From Streptomyces fumanus (GTDB taxonomy: Bacteria > Actinomycetota > Actinomycetes > Streptomycetales > Streptomycetaceae), in assembly GCF_014655295.1 (NCBI RefSeq), contig NZ_BNBI01000006.1, positions 372,001 through 436,000 on the forward strand: 64,000 nucleotides of DNA, read 5' to 3'. Position numbers and translations under genes: made by a program. The notes beneath the pieces were generated by a model. It made no database searches. It was not told the DNA's origin and worked only from the letters and a program-made list of their open reading frames with translations. Below are positions 8,420-17,914 of the stretch, in pieces; position 1 is the stretch's first letter, and the number at the start of each line of letters is the position of its first letter.

Positions 8420-10980
8420 CCGTGTGGAAGACCTCGATGCGCAACTTCCTCGCGCACAAGGGCCGGATGGCGCTGTCGGCGGTGGCGGTGCTGCTGTCGG
8501 TGGCGTTCGTCTGCGGCACGCTGGTGTTCACCGACACCATGAACACGACGTTCGACAAGCTGTTCGCCGTCTCCTCCGCCGATGTCACCGTCGCCCCGAA
8601 GGGCGCCGACGCGGAGGAGGACGCGCAGAACGGGGTGCCCGAGTCGCTGCCGGCGGCCACCCTGGAGAAGGTCCGCTCGGCCGAGGGCGTCGCGGCGGCC
8701 GAGGGCGCCGTCGTCTCGATGAACGTCACCGTCGTCGACGCCGACAACGACAACGTGGGCGCCACCAACGGCGCCCCGACCCTGGCCGGCAACTGGACCA
8801 GGAACGACCTGCGGTCCATGGAGATCACCTCCGGGCACGCCCCGCGCGGGCCCACCGAGGCGATGGTCGACGCCGACACCGCCGACAAGCACGACCTGAA
8901 GATCGGCGACGAGCTGCGCACGATCTCCCAGACCGGGGACTTCCGGAGCCGGATCGTCGGCATCGCCACCTTCACCGTCACCAACCCCGGCGCGTCCGTC
9001 GTCTACTTCGACACCGCCACCGCCCAGCGTGAACTGCTCGGCGCCACCGACCGGTTCTCCCAGGTCAACATCACCGCCGAAGCCGGTGTCTCCGACGCCC
9101 GGCTCAAGCGGAACGTCACCGCGACGCTGGGCGGCGCCTACAAGGTGCAGACGGCCAAGGAGGCGTCGGACGAGGGCCGCGCGGACGTCGGCGAGTTCAT
9201 GGACGTCATCAAGTACGCCATGCTCGGCTTCGCCGGGATCGCCTTCCTGGTCGGCATCTTCCTGATCATCAACACCTTCTCCATGCTGGTCGCCCAGCGC
9301 ACCCGGGAGATCGGCCTGATGCGGGCCATCGGCTCCTCCCGCAAGCAGGTCAACCGGTCGGTGCTGCTGGAGGCGCTGCTGCTGGGCGTGGTCGGCTCGG
9401 TCCTCGGCGTCGCCGCCGGGGTCGGGATCGCGATCGGCCTGATGAAGCTGATGTCGGCGGCGGGCATGAACCTGTCCACCGACGACCTGACCGTGAAGGC
9501 GGCCACCCCGGTGGCCGGCCTGGTCCTGGGCGTGGTCGTCACCGTCCTCGCCGCCTACCTCCCGGCCCGCCGGGCCGGCAAGGTCTCCCCGATGGCCGCC
9601 CTGCGCGACGCCGGCACCCCGGCCGACGGCAAGGCCGGCCGGGTCCGCGCCCTGATCGGCCTGGTCCTGACCGCGGCGGGCGGCGCCGCCCTGTACGCGG
9701 CGGGCACGGCGGACAAGGCGAGCGACGGGTCGCTGATGCTCGGCGCCGGTGTGGTGCTGACCCTGATCGGCTTCGTCGTCATCGGCCCGCTGCTGGCCGG
9801 GGCGGTGGTCCGGGTGATCAGCGCGGTGCTGCTGCGGGCCTTCGGTCCGGTGGGCCGGATGGCCGAGCGCAACGCCCTGCGCAACCCCCGCCGCACCGGC
9901 GCCACCGGCGCGGCCCTGATGATCGGCCTGGCCCTGGTGGCCTGCCTGTCGGTGGTCGGCTCCTCCATGGTCGCCTCCGCCACCAGCGAACTGGACAAGT
10001 CGGTCGGCGCCGACTTCATCGTCCAGGGCAACCAGCGGATCGTCCCGGGAGCCGAGAAGGCGATGCGCGACACCCCGGGCCTGGCGCACGTCACCGGCTA
10101 CAAGGAGGTCGACGCCACCCTCACCTCGCCCGACGGCGAGAAGGACACCGACGGCGTCACCGCCGCCGACCCCACCTACGCCGAGGACCTGCGCCGCCCG
10201 ACCACCGCCGGCGACCTGGCCGACGCGTACGGCACCGACGCCATGGCGGTCGGCTCGGACTACGCCACCGCGCACGGCGTCCGGGTCGGCGACACCCTCA
10301 CCGTCGCCTTCAAGGGCGGCCGGACCGCGAAGCTGAAGGTCGCCGCCATCACCGACGACGACACCGCCATCGACCAGGGCGCCCGCTACCTCAGCCTCAC
10401 CACCCTGCGCAAGTACCTCCCGGCCGACCAGATCCCGCCGAACTCGATCATGTTCGCCAAGGCGGAGGAGGGACAGCAGGACCAGGCGTACGCGGCCCTG
10501 AAGAAGTCCCTGGACGCCTACCCCCAGTACCAGGTGCGGGACCAGACCGACTACAAGCAGGAACTGAAGGACCAGATCGGCCAGATGCTCAACATGGTCT
10601 ACGGCCTGCTGGCCCTGGCGATCATCGTCGCGGTGCTGGGCGTGGTGAACACCCTGGCCCTCTCGGTGGTCGAACGGACCCGGGAGATCGGCCTGATGCG
10701 GGCCATCGGCCTCTCCCGCCGCCAGTTGCGCCGCATGATCCGGCTGGAGTCCGTGGTCATCGCCCTCTTCGGCGCCCTGCTCGGCCTCGGCCTGGGCATG
10801 GGCTGGGGCACCACCGCCCACAAGCTGCTCGCCCTGGAGGGCCTGAACGTCCTCGACATCCCCTGGCCCACCATCCTCGCCGTGTTCGCCGGCTCCGCCT
10901 TCGTCGGCCTGTTCGCCGCGCTGGTCCCGGCGTTCCGGGCGGGCCGCATGAACGTCCTGAACGCGATCGCGACGGAGTAG
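8416..10980 (+). CDS. FtsX/MacB-like ABC permease (duplicated)
   Basis: 854 aa. An N-terminal helix (~16-36), a large extracytoplasmic MacB-like domain (~45-255), then a first set of three FtsX-type helices (~260-390), a second half with another extracytoplasmic domain, and three C-terminal helices. Both halves end their helix sets in the RTREIGLMRAIG motif, typical of the duplicated actinobacterial form. The ATG at 8416 overlaps the ATPase stop, fixing the start. Probably exports or senses lipophilic or peptide envelope stressors; substrate unknown. Confidence 0.9.
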   Translation: MTVWKTSMRNFLAHKGRMALSAVAVLLSVAFVCGTLVFTDTMNTTFDKLFAVSSADVTVAPKGADAEEDAQNGVPESLPAATLEKVRSAEGVAAAEGAVVSMNVTVVDADNDNVGATNGAPTLAGNWTRNDLRSMEITSGHAPRGPTEAMVDADTADKHDLKIGDELRTISQTGDFRSRIVGIATFTVTNPGASVVYFDTATAQRELLGATDRFSQVNITAEAGVSDARLKRNVTATLGGAYKVQTAKEASDEGRADVGEFMDVIKYAMLGFAGIAFLVGIFLIINTFSMLVAQRTREIGLMRAIGSSRKQVNRSVLLEALLLGVVGSVLGVAAGVGIAIGLMKLMSAAGMNLSTDDLTVKAATPVAGLVLGVVVTVLAAYLPARRAGKVSPMAALRDAGTPADGKAGRVRALIGLVLTAAGGAALYAAGTADKASDGSLMLGAGVVLTLIGFVVIGPLLAGAVVRVISAVLLRAFGPVGRMAERNALRNPRRTGATGAALMIGLALVACLSVVGSSMVASATSELDKSVGADFIVQGNQRIVPGAEKAMRDTPGLAHVTGYKEVDATLTSPDGEKDTDGVTAADPTYAEDLRRPTTAGDLADAYGTDAMAVGSDYATAHGVRVGDTLTVAFKGGRTAKLKVAAITDDDTAIDQGARYLSLTTLRKYLPADQIPPNSIMFAKAEEGQQDQAYAALKKSLDAYPQYQVRDQTDYKQELKDQIGQMLNMVYGLLALAIIVAVLGVVNTLALSVVERTREIGLMRAIGLSRRQLRRMIRLESVVIALFGALLGLGLGMGWGTTAHKLLALEGLNVLDIPWPTILAVFAGSAFVGLFAALVPAFRAGRMNVLNAIATE

Positions 10981-11023
10981 CCCGGACACGGGGGAACGAC
11001 CACCGCGCGCGGGGGACGCGGGG

Positions 11024-11074
11024 GAAGGGCCCGGCGCCGGCCGTCCTCAAGGGACACCGGCACCGGGCCCCTTC
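11024..11074 (+). terminator. Imperfect stem-loop after ABC permease
   Basis: Arms at 11024-11040 and 11057-11074 pair with one bulge and one mismatch (GAAGGG-CCCGG against CCGGGCCCCTTC). It lies 44 nt after the permease stop. The right arm is also the first part of a 40-bp tandem repeat. Confidence 0.6.
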
Positions 11075-11136
11075 ACGTGCGTACCCGGACCGGACGCCGG
11101 CACCGGGCCCCGTCACGTGCGTACCCGCCCGGACGC
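11058..11136. repeat. 40-bp tandem repeat
   Basis: Two copies of a 40-bp unit (CACCGGGCCC at 11061 and again at 11101), each with CACGTGCGTACCCG. It lies between the ABC operon terminator and the dehydrogenase leader. Confidence 0.8.
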
Positions 11137-11224
11137 CCGGCCGCCGGGCGTGATGTGATCGGTGGCGCCGGCGGCTTCCGGTGCCGGCCCGCCGCCACCA
11201 GCACGGAGTACGGAGAGACCCGAC

Positions 11225-12184
11225 ATGCGACTGCGCTGCGCCGTCCTCGACGACTTCCAGGGCGCCGCCCTGGACTCGGCCGACTGGAGCCCGATCCGGG
11301 ACCGCGTCGAGGTCGTCGTCTTCCGTGACCACCTCGCCGACGAGGACGCGCTCGCCGCCCGCCTGGCCGGCTTCGACATCGTGGTCACCCTGCGCGAACG
11401 GGTCCCGTTCCCGGCCACCCTGCTCGACCGGCTGGACCGGCTCAGGCTGCTCGTCGCCTCCGGCATGCGCAACTCGGCCATCGACCTCGCCGCCGCCGCC
11501 CGCAACGGCGTGACGGTGTGCGGCACCGCCAGCTCCTCCACCCCGCCGGTCGAGCTGACCTGGGCGCTGCTGCTGGGCCTGGCCCGGGGCCTGGTCACCG
11601 AGAACGGCGCGCTGCGCGCGGGCGGGCCCTGGCAGTCCACCGTCGGCGCCGACCTGCACGGCCGCCGGCTCGGCCTGCTGGGCCTGGGCCGGATCGGCGC
11701 CCGGGTGGCCCGGGTGGGCCTGGCCTTCGGCATGACCGTCAGCGCCTGGAGCCAGAACCTGACCGGGGAACGGGCCGACGAGGTGAGCGTGGCACTGGCC
11801 CCCTCCAAGGACGAACTGCTGCGCGACAGCGACTTCGTCTCCGTCCACCTCAAACTCGGCGACCGCACCCGGGGCCTGATCGGCGCCCGGGAACTGGCCC
11901 TGCTGAAACCGACCGCCTACCTGATCAACACCTCCCGGGCGGCCATCGTCGACCAGGACGCCCTGCTGGACGCCCTGCGCGCGGGCCGGATCGCCGGCGC
12001 CGCCCTCGACGTCTTCGACACCGAGCCCCTCCCCGCCGACCACCCCCTGCGCACCGCGCCCCGCCTCCTGGCCACCCCCCACCTCGGCTACGTCACCCGC
12101 GCCAACTACACGACGTACTACGGCCAGGCCGTCGAGGACATCCGGGCCTACCTCGCCGGCGAACCCATCCGCCGACTGGGCTGA
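11225..12184 (+). CDS. D-2-hydroxyacid dehydrogenase family protein
   Basis: 319 aa. The NAD-binding domain has GLLGLGRIGARVARVG (about residues 152-167), and the family catalytic region is represented by LINTSRAAIVDQDAL and a late His in LATPHLGYVT. These match the phosphoglycerate/hydroxypyruvate dehydrogenase superfamily; the true substrate is not evident. The ATG has GGAGAG upstream. It is single-gene, followed by mfd on the same strand after 145 bp. Confidence 0.87.
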   Translation: MRLRCAVLDDFQGAALDSADWSPIRDRVEVVVFRDHLADEDALAARLAGFDIVVTLRERVPFPATLLDRLDRLRLLVASGMRNSAIDLAAAARNGVTVCGTASSSTPPVELTWALLLGLARGLVTENGALRAGGPWQSTVGADLHGRRLGLLGLGRIGARVARVGLAFGMTVSAWSQNLTGERADEVSVALAPSKDELLRDSDFVSVHLKLGDRTRGLIGARELALLKPTAYLINTSRAAIVDQDALLDALRAGRIAGAALDVFDTEPLPADHPLRTAPRLLATPHLGYVTRANYTTYYGQAVEDIRAYLAGEPIRRLG

Positions 12185-12329
12185 TCCGCGCACGCGCCCG
12201 GCCCGCGGCCCCGGCGCCGTCCACAGGCCCGGGCGGGTGGGCCCGGTCCGTCGTACGCTGGACACCCCCGGCTCGTGCCCGCGCCGGGCCTTTCGTGTTG
12301 CACACCACCGGACGGAAAGCGCTCCCCCC

Positions 12330-15300
12330 ATGAGCCTGCACGGTCTGCTCGACGCCGTCGTCAAGGACGCCGCCCTCGCGGAAGCGATCGCCGCGGCCGG
12401 CGACGGCAACCGCATGCACGTCGACCTGGTCGGCCCGCCCGCGGCCCGGCCGTTCTCGGTCGCCGCGCTCGCCCGCGGCTCGGGCCGCCCGGTGCTCGCC
12501 GTCACCGCCACCGGACGGGAGGCGGAGGACCTGGCCGCGGCCCTGCGGTCGCTGCTGCCGGCCGAGGGCGTGGTGGAGTACCCCTCCTGGGAGACGCTCC
12601 CGCACGAGCGGCTCAGCCCGCGCAGCGACACCGTCGGCCGCCGCCTCGCCGTGCTGCGGCGCCTGGCCCACCCCCGCCCCGACGACCCCGAGACCGGCCC
12701 CGTCTCCGTCGTCGTCGCCCCCGTACGGTCCGTGCTCCAGCCGCAGGTCAAGGGGCTGGGCGACCTGGAGCCGGTGGCGCTCAGGAGCGGTCAGCAGGCC
12801 GATCTCGGCCAGGTCACCGAGGCCCTGGCGGCCGCCGCGTACGCGCGGGTGGAGCTGGTGGAGAAGCGCGGGGAGTTCGCCGTGCGCGGCGGCATCCTCG
12901 ACGTGTTCCCGCCCACCGAGGAACACCCCCTGCGCATCGAGTTCTGGGGCGACGACGTAGAGGAGATCCGCTACTTCAAGGTCGCCGACCAGCGGTCCCT
13001 GGAGGTCGCCGAGCACGGGCTGTGGGCGCCGCCCTGCCGGGAGCTGCTGCTCACCGACGAGGTCCGCCGCCGCGCCGCCGCGCTCGCCGAGGACCACCCC
13101 GAGCTGGGCGAACTCCTCGGCAAGATCGCCGAGGGCATCGCGGTGGAGGGCATGGAGTCCCTCGCGCCCGTCCTGGTCGACGAGATGGAACTGCTGCTGG
13201 ACGTGCTGCCCGCGGGCGCCATGGCCGTCGTCTGCGACCCCGAGCGGGTGCGCACCCGGGCCGCGGACCTGGTGGCCACCTCGCAGGAGTTCCTCCAGGC
13301 GTCCTGGGCGGCGACCGCCGGCGGCGGCCAGGCGCCCATCGACGTCGGCGCGGCCTCCCTGTGGTCCCTCGCCGACGTCCGCGACCGGGCCCGTGAGCTG
13401 GGCATGATGTGGTGGTCGGTGTCGCCGTTCGCCGCCGACGACGCGGTCGAGGACGCCGACACCCTCAAGCTGGGCATGCACGCCCCCGAGACCTACCGCG
13501 GCGACACCGCCAAGGCGCTCGCCGACACCAAGGGCTGGCTCGCCGAAGGCTGGCGCGTCGCCTACGTCACCGAGGGCCACGGCACCGCCGCCCGCACGGC
13601 CGAGGTGCTCGGCGGCGAGGGCATCGCCGCCCGGCTGGCCGTGCCCGGCGCCGGCTCGGCCGGCCTCGGCGAGCTGAGCCCCTCCGTGGTGCACGTCGCC
13701 TGCGGCTCCCTCGACCACGGCTTCGTCGACCCGGCGCTGCAACTGGCCGTGCTCACCGAGACCGACCTGTCCGGGCAGAAGGCGGCCGGCCGCGAGGGCG
13801 CCAGGATGCCCGCCCGGCGCCGCAAGACCATCGACCCGCTCACCCTGGAGGCGGGCGACTACATCGTCCACGAGCAGCACGGCGTCGGCCGGTACATCGA
13901 GATGGTCCAGCGCACCGTGCAGGGCGCCACCCGCGAGTACCTCGTCGTGGAGTACGCCCCCGCCAAGCGCGGCCAGCCCGGCGACCGCCTCTACATCCCC
14001 ACCGACCAGCTCGAACAGATCACCAAGTACGTCGGCGGCGAGGCCCCCACCCTGCACCGCCTGGGCGGCGCCGACTGGACCAAGACCAAGGCCCGCGCCA
14101 AGAAGGCCGTCAAGGAGATCGCCGCCGACCTGATCAAGCTCTACAGCGCCCGGATGGCCGCCCCCGGCCACGCCTTCGGCCCGGACACGCCCTGGCAGCG
14201 CGAGCTGGAGGACGCCTTCCCGTACGCGGAGACCCCCGACCAGCTCACCACCATCGCCGAGGTCAAGGAGGACATGGAGAAGTCGGTCCCGATGGACCGC
14301 CTGATCTGCGGCGACGTCGGCTACGGCAAGACGGAGATCGCCGTGCGGGCCGCCTTCAAGGCCGTCCAGGACGGCAAGCAGGTCGCCGTGCTGGTGCCGA
14401 CCACCCTGCTGGTGCAGCAGCACTACGGCACGTTCAGCGAGCGCTACGCCCAGTTCCCGGTGAACGTGCGGGCGCTGTCCCGGTTCCAGACCGACGCCGA
14501 GGCCAAGGCCACCCTGGAGGGTCTGCGCGAGGGCTCGGTCGACGTCGTCATCGGCACCCACCGGCTGTTCTCCTCCGAGACCAAGTTCAAGGACCTCGGC
14601 CTGGTCATCGTCGACGAGGAGCAGCGCTTCGGCGTCGAGCACAAGGAGCAGCTCAAGAAGCTGCGCGCCAACGTCGACGTGCTCACCATGTCCGCCACGC
14701 CCATCCCGCGCACCCTGGAGATGGCGGTCACCGGCATCCGCGAGATGTCCACGATCACCACCCCGCCCGAGGAACGCCACCCGGTGCTGACCTTCGTCGG
14801 CCCCTACGAGGAGAAGCAGATCGGCGCCGCCATCCGCCGCGAGCTGCTCCGCGAGGGCCAGGTCTTCTACATCCACAACCGGGTCGAGTCCATCGACCGC
14901 GCCGCCGCCCGGCTCCGCGACATCGTCCCCGAGGCGCGGATCGCCACCGCCCACGGCCAGATGTCCGAACAGGCCCTGGAGCAGGTCGTGGTGGACTTCT
15001 GGGAGAAGAAGTTCGACGTGCTGGTCTCCACCACGATCGTGGAGTCCGGCATCGACATCTCCAACGCCAACACCCTCATCGTCGAGCGCGGCGACAACTT
15101 CGGCCTCAGCCAGCTCCACCAGTTGCGCGGCCGGGTCGGCCGCGGCCGCGAGCGCGGCTACGCGTACTTCCTCTACCCGCCCGAGAAGCCGCTGACCGAG
15201 ACCGCCCACGAGCGGCTCGCCACCATCGCCCAGCACACCGAGATGGGCGCCGGCATGTACGTGGCGATGAAGGACCTGGAGATCCGCGGCGCCGGCAACC

Positions 15301-15881
15301 TGCTCGGCGGCGAGCAGTCCGGGCACATCGCGGGCGTCGGCTTCGACCTGTACGTGCGGATGGTCGGCGAGGCGGTCGCGGACTACCGGGCCGCCCTGGA
15401 AGGCGGCGTGGAGGAGGAGCCGCCGCTGGAGGTCAAGATCGAGCTGCCGGTCGACGCGCACGTCCCGCACGACTACGCCCCCGGCGAGCGGCTGCGCCTG
15501 CAGGCGTACCGGGCGATCGCCTCGGCCAACACCGAGGAGGACATCGTCGCGGTCCGCGAGGAACTCGCCGACCGGTACGGCAAACTGCCCGAGCCGGTGG
15601 AGAACCTGCTGCTGGTCGCGGGCCTGCGGATGCTGGCGCGGGCGTGCGCCGTCGGCGAGGTCGTGCTCCAGGGCAACAACATCCGCTTCGCGCCGGTGGA
15701 GCTGCGCGAGTCGCAGGAGCTGCGCCTGAAGCGGCTCTACCCGGGCAGTGTGATCAAGACCACCGCCCACCAGGTGCTCGTCCCCCGCCCGAAGACCGCC
15801 AAGGTCGGCGGCCGGCCGCTGGTGGGCCGGGAACTGCTGGCCTGGGTCGGGGAGTTCCTGACCACGATCCTGGGCTCCTAG
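12330..15881 (+). CDS. mfd: Transcription-repair coupling factor Mfd
   Basis: 1183 aa, close to the usual Mfd length. Order of parts: UvrB-like UvrA-binding N-terminus (~1-300), RNA-polymerase interacting domain starting at DYIVHEQHGVGRYIEM (~510), the SF2 translocase with Walker A GDVGYGKTE (~661) and DEEQ box (VDEEQRFG, ~760), the SGIDISNANT and RGRVGR motifs, and a C-terminal regulatory domain. Mfd removes RNA polymerase stalled at lesions and recruits UvrA. The ATG at 12330 is chosen because the family N-terminus begins here; no strong Shine-Dalgarno is seen. Confidence 0.97.
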   Translation: MSLHGLLDAVVKDAALAEAIAAAGDGNRMHVDLVGPPAARPFSVAALARGSGRPVLAVTATGREAEDLAAALRSLLPAEGVVEYPSWETLPHERLSPRSDTVGRRLAVLRRLAHPRPDDPETGPVSVVVAPVRSVLQPQVKGLGDLEPVALRSGQQADLGQVTEALAAAAYARVELVEKRGEFAVRGGILDVFPPTEEHPLRIEFWGDDVEEIRYFKVADQRSLEVAEHGLWAPPCRELLLTDEVRRRAAALAEDHPELGELLGKIAEGIAVEGMESLAPVLVDEMELLLDVLPAGAMAVVCDPERVRTRAADLVATSQEFLQASWAATAGGGQAPIDVGAASLWSLADVRDRARELGMMWWSVSPFAADDAVEDADTLKLGMHAPETYRGDTAKALADTKGWLAEGWRVAYVTEGHGTAARTAEVLGGEGIAARLAVPGAGSAGLGELSPSVVHVACGSLDHGFVDPALQLAVLTETDLSGQKAAGREGARMPARRRKTIDPLTLEAGDYIVHEQHGVGRYIEMVQRTVQGATREYLVVEYAPAKRGQPGDRLYIPTDQLEQITKYVGGEAPTLHRLGGADWTKTKARAKKAVKEIAADLIKLYSARMAAPGHAFGPDTPWQRELEDAFPYAETPDQLTTIAEVKEDMEKSVPMDRLICGDVGYGKTEIAVRAAFKAVQDGKQVAVLVPTTLLVQQHYGTFSERYAQFPVNVRALSRFQTDAEAKATLEGLREGSVDVVIGTHRLFSSETKFKDLGLVIVDEEQRFGVEHKEQLKKLRANVDVLTMSATPIPRTLEMAVTGIREMSTITTPPEERHPVLTFVGPYEEKQIGAAIRRELLREGQVFYIHNRVESIDRAAARLRDIVPEARIATAHGQMSEQALEQVVVDFWEKKFDVLVSTTIVESGIDISNANTLIVERGDNFGLSQLHQLRGRVGRGRERGYAYFLYPPEKPLTETAHERLATIAQHTEMGAGMYVAMKDLEIRGAGNLLGGEQSGHIAGVGFDLYVRMVGEAVADYRAALEGGVEEEPPLEVKIELPVDAHVPHDYAPGERLRLQAYRAIASANTEEDIVAVREELADRYGKLPEPVENLLLVAGLRMLARACAVGEVVLQGNNIRFAPVELRESQELRLKRLYPGSVIKTTAHQVLVPRPKTAKVGGRPLVGRELLAWVGEFLTTILGS

Positions 15882-15884
15882 CCA

Positions 15885-15918
15885 CCGGGCCGCCACCGGC
15901 GAACCGGTGGCGGCCCGG
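15885..15918 (+). terminator. mfd terminator
   Basis: A 15-bp perfect stem (15885-15899 with 15904-15918) and a CGAA tetraloop, starting 3 nt after the mfd stop. Confidence 0.9.
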
Positions 15919-15945
15919 CGGCGGCCCGTACCGCCCGCGCGACGA

Positions 15946-15979
15946 GCCGTCCACGGAACCCGCGGGTCCCGTGGACGGC
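15946..15979 (-). terminator. Terminator of the convergent small gene
   Basis: Near-perfect 16-bp inverted repeat (15946-15961 with 15964-15979, one mismatch), 24 nt past the stop of the minus-strand gene at 16003. With the mfd stem-loop it forms a convergent terminator pair. Confidence 0.75.
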
Positions 15980-16002
15980 CTCGGCCTTCGAGGGAGCGTG
16001 TC

Positions 16003-16203
16003 CTAGGGTCGGTCCGGTCGGTCACCGCCCCGTCCGCGGCCCATGCCGAGCCGGTCCTCGGCCTGCTGCTGCGCGGTGTCGACCTGCTTCTCGTACTTCC
16101 CGCCGGTCCGCTGGTTGACCTGGCGTTCGGCGGTGTCGGACAGCTTCCTGGACTTTTCCTTGTCCTTGCCGGCCATGCTCTTCATCTTGTCGAGGATGCC
16201 CAT
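16003..16203 (-). CDS. MT0933-like small protein (putative antitoxin)
   Basis: 66 aa, highly charged: MGILDKMKSMAGKDKEK at the start, then NQRTGGKYEKQVD, ending in an Arg/Gly-rich tail. This matches the MT0933-like antitoxin family, where the LDK...AGK head and TGGKY are conserved. AAGGGAG sits upstream of the ATG. No toxin gene is adjacent, so the antitoxin label comes from the family name only and a stress or envelope role is equally possible. Confidence 0.8.
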   Translation of the reverse strand: MGILDKMKSMAGKDKEKSRKLSDTAERQVNQRTGGKYEKQVDTAQQQAEDRLGMGRGRGGDRPDRP

Positions 16204-16341
16204 GCAGAGCTCCCTTCCGAGACGGGTCTCACTCCCGACGCTACGCCCGATATGAGGCACCTGCCTGTTATGGCCCCATGTGGTCTGGACCTGTCGATCG
16301 CTACGGTGGGAGGTGACGTACAGCGAAGGGGAGGGGCGCCC

Positions 16342-17109
16342 GTGAGGCGGCACCACAGGATCCGTACCGCCGGGACCGTCTGCGCGGTCCTGGCCCTGGC
16401 TCTGGTCACCGGGTGCGAGGGACTGGACGACGGCGGCACCGCCGCGTCGGACGGCGCCGGGGCACCGGCCGGCGGCAAGGCCACCAGCCCGCTGCGCAAC
16501 CCCGACGGCACCGAGCCCGGCCTCGCCCCGGTCACCGGCGACGCGGACCGGGCCGCCGCCCGCGACCTCATCGGCGGCCTGCGCACCAAGGGCCGGGGCC
16601 CCAAGACCGGTTACGACCGCGACGAGTTCGGCTACGCCTGGATGGACACCGCCGACGGCGTCCCCCTCGCCCGCAACGGCTGCGACACCCGCAACGACGT
16701 CCTCCAGCGCGACGGCGAGGACCTGCGCTTCCGCTCCGGCTCGAACTGCGTCGTCGTCGCCATGACCCTGCACGACCCGTACACCGGCACCACCATCGAC
16801 TTCCGCAAGCAGCACGCCGCCGAGGTGCAGATCGACCACGTCGTCCCCCTCTCCTACAGTTGGCAGATGGGCTCCTCCCGCTGGAGCGAGAGCAAACGCG
16901 AGCGACTCGCCAACGACGTCCTCAACCTCATGCCGGTCCAGGGCCGCGCCAACTCCGCCAAGAGCGACTCCGGCCCCGCCTCCTGGCTCCCGCCCAGCAA
17001 ACGCATCCGCTGCGCCTACGCCGTCCGCTTCGCCCAGGTCGCCGAGAAGTACGAACTCCCGGTCACCCCGGCGGACCGGGAGACGATGCTGGAGCAGTGC
17101 GGGGGGTGA
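16342..17109 (+). CDS. Secreted HNH-family nuclease lipoprotein
   Basis: 255 aa. A signal peptide with lipobox LVTGC (Cys about residue 26) is followed by a ~35-residue linker and a DUF1524-type HNH domain with AEVQIDHVVPLSYSWQ (~155-170) and NDVLNLMPVQGRANSAKSD. The Asp-His pair and downstream Asn/Lys match the beta-beta-alpha metal nuclease fold. The GTG at 16342 is directly after GGGGAGGGG, deciding the start. It probably degrades extracellular nucleic acid while tethered to the membrane; activity is inferred. Confidence 0.87.
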   Translation: MRRHHRIRTAGTVCAVLALALVTGCEGLDDGGTAASDGAGAPAGGKATSPLRNPDGTEPGLAPVTGDADRAAARDLIGGLRTKGRGPKTGYDRDEFGYAWMDTADGVPLARNGCDTRNDVLQRDGEDLRFRSGSNCVVVAMTLHDPYTGTTIDFRKQHAAEVQIDHVVPLSYSWQMGSSRWSESKRERLANDVLNLMPVQGRANSAKSDSGPASWLPPSKRIRCAYAVRFAQVAEKYELPVTPADRETMLEQCGG

Positions 17110-17239
17110 GCCCGCGAGCCGGTGCCCGATGTCCCGGTGAATCGTTGGTCGAATGGGTTGGCCGGAGCCTGGCCACTGCCTACCATCGATCACCGCAAGA
17201 CCTTGTGCACCGCCGCACAAACTCCACCGGGAGGTCTCC

Positions 17240-17881
17240 TTGCACCGCCGCCGTCGCACCGCGCTCCTGCTCACCGCCGCGATCGCCGCGGCCCCCCTGC
17301 TGACCGCCTGCGGCGACGACGCGCATCCCGGCGCGGCGGCCGTGGTCGACGGCCGGCGGATCACCGTCGCCCAACTGGAGGACCGGGTCGACGAGATCCG
17401 CGCCGCCCAGCGCGCGACCGTGCGGGACGAGGCGCAGTACGCGCAGGCCATCAACCGCACCGGCAGCCTCACCCGCGACACCCTGCACAGCATGGTCCTG
17501 GACGAGGTGCTGCACCACGCCGCCCGCCGGGCGGGCATCACCGTCACCCGCAAGGAGATCCAGCACATGCGGGCCGGCCTGGAGCAGCAGGCCGGCGGCG
17601 CCAGGGAGCTGGAGGCGGTCTGGCTCCAGCAGTACGGCATCGCCCCCGGGCGCCTGGAGGACAACCTCCGCCTCCAACTGGAGGCCCAGAAACTCGCCCA
17701 GCGGCTCGGCACCGACACCGGCCAGCCGGCCTTCTGGAAGGCCCTGGCGAAGTCCTCCGCGGAACTCGACATCGACCTCAACCCGCGCTACGGCACCTGG
17801 GACGTGGAGAAGAGCAGCCGGGTGGACGCCGACACCCCCTGGGTGCGGGACGTCACGGCGGCGACCCAGGGGACGGCGTAA
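17240..17881 (+). CDS. SurA N-terminal-like lipoprotein
   Basis: 213 aa from a TTG at 17240, chosen because GGGAGG lies 5 nt upstream and the next residues give a twin-Arg-rich signal peptide with lipobox LLTAC. Mature protein: AAVVDGRRITVAQLEDRVDEI, an Ala/Gln/Arg helical domain typical of the SurA_N chaperone fold, but no PPIase (parvulin) domain. Probably an extracytoplasmic folding helper anchored to the membrane. It precedes mazG by 30 bp, but mazG has its own promoter. Confidence 0.8.
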   Translation: MHRRRRTALLLTAAIAAAPLLTACGDDAHPGAAAVVDGRRITVAQLEDRVDEIRAAQRATVRDEAQYAQAINRTGSLTRDTLHSMVLDEVLHHAARRAGITVTRKEIQHMRAGLEQQAGGARELEAVWLQQYGIAPGRLEDNLRLQLEAQKLAQRLGTDTGQPAFWKALAKSSAELDIDLNPRYGTWDVEKSSRVDADTPWVRDVTAATQGTA

Positions 17882-17899
17882 CCGTTCAGCGGTGTGCGT

Positions 17900-17914
17900 T
17901 ACGTTCGAGACGTG
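17900..17914 (+). promoter_or_regulatory. Leaderless promoter of mazG
   Basis: TACGTT (17900-17905), 6-nt spacer, then GTG at 17912. There is no Shine-Dalgarno, so transcription probably starts at the G of the start codon. Confidence 0.65.

Noticed and set aside
12093..16025. 1310-residue minus-strand open frame over mfd
   Set aside because: Composition (Gly/Val/Leu/Gln/His) is that of a mirror frame of a high-GC gene; mfd itself is unmistakable on the plus strand.
16003..17781. Long minus-strand frame extending the MT0933-like gene to 592 residues
   Set aside because: The small family protein begins at ATG 16203 with an AAGGGAG box; the rest opposes two lipoprotein genes.
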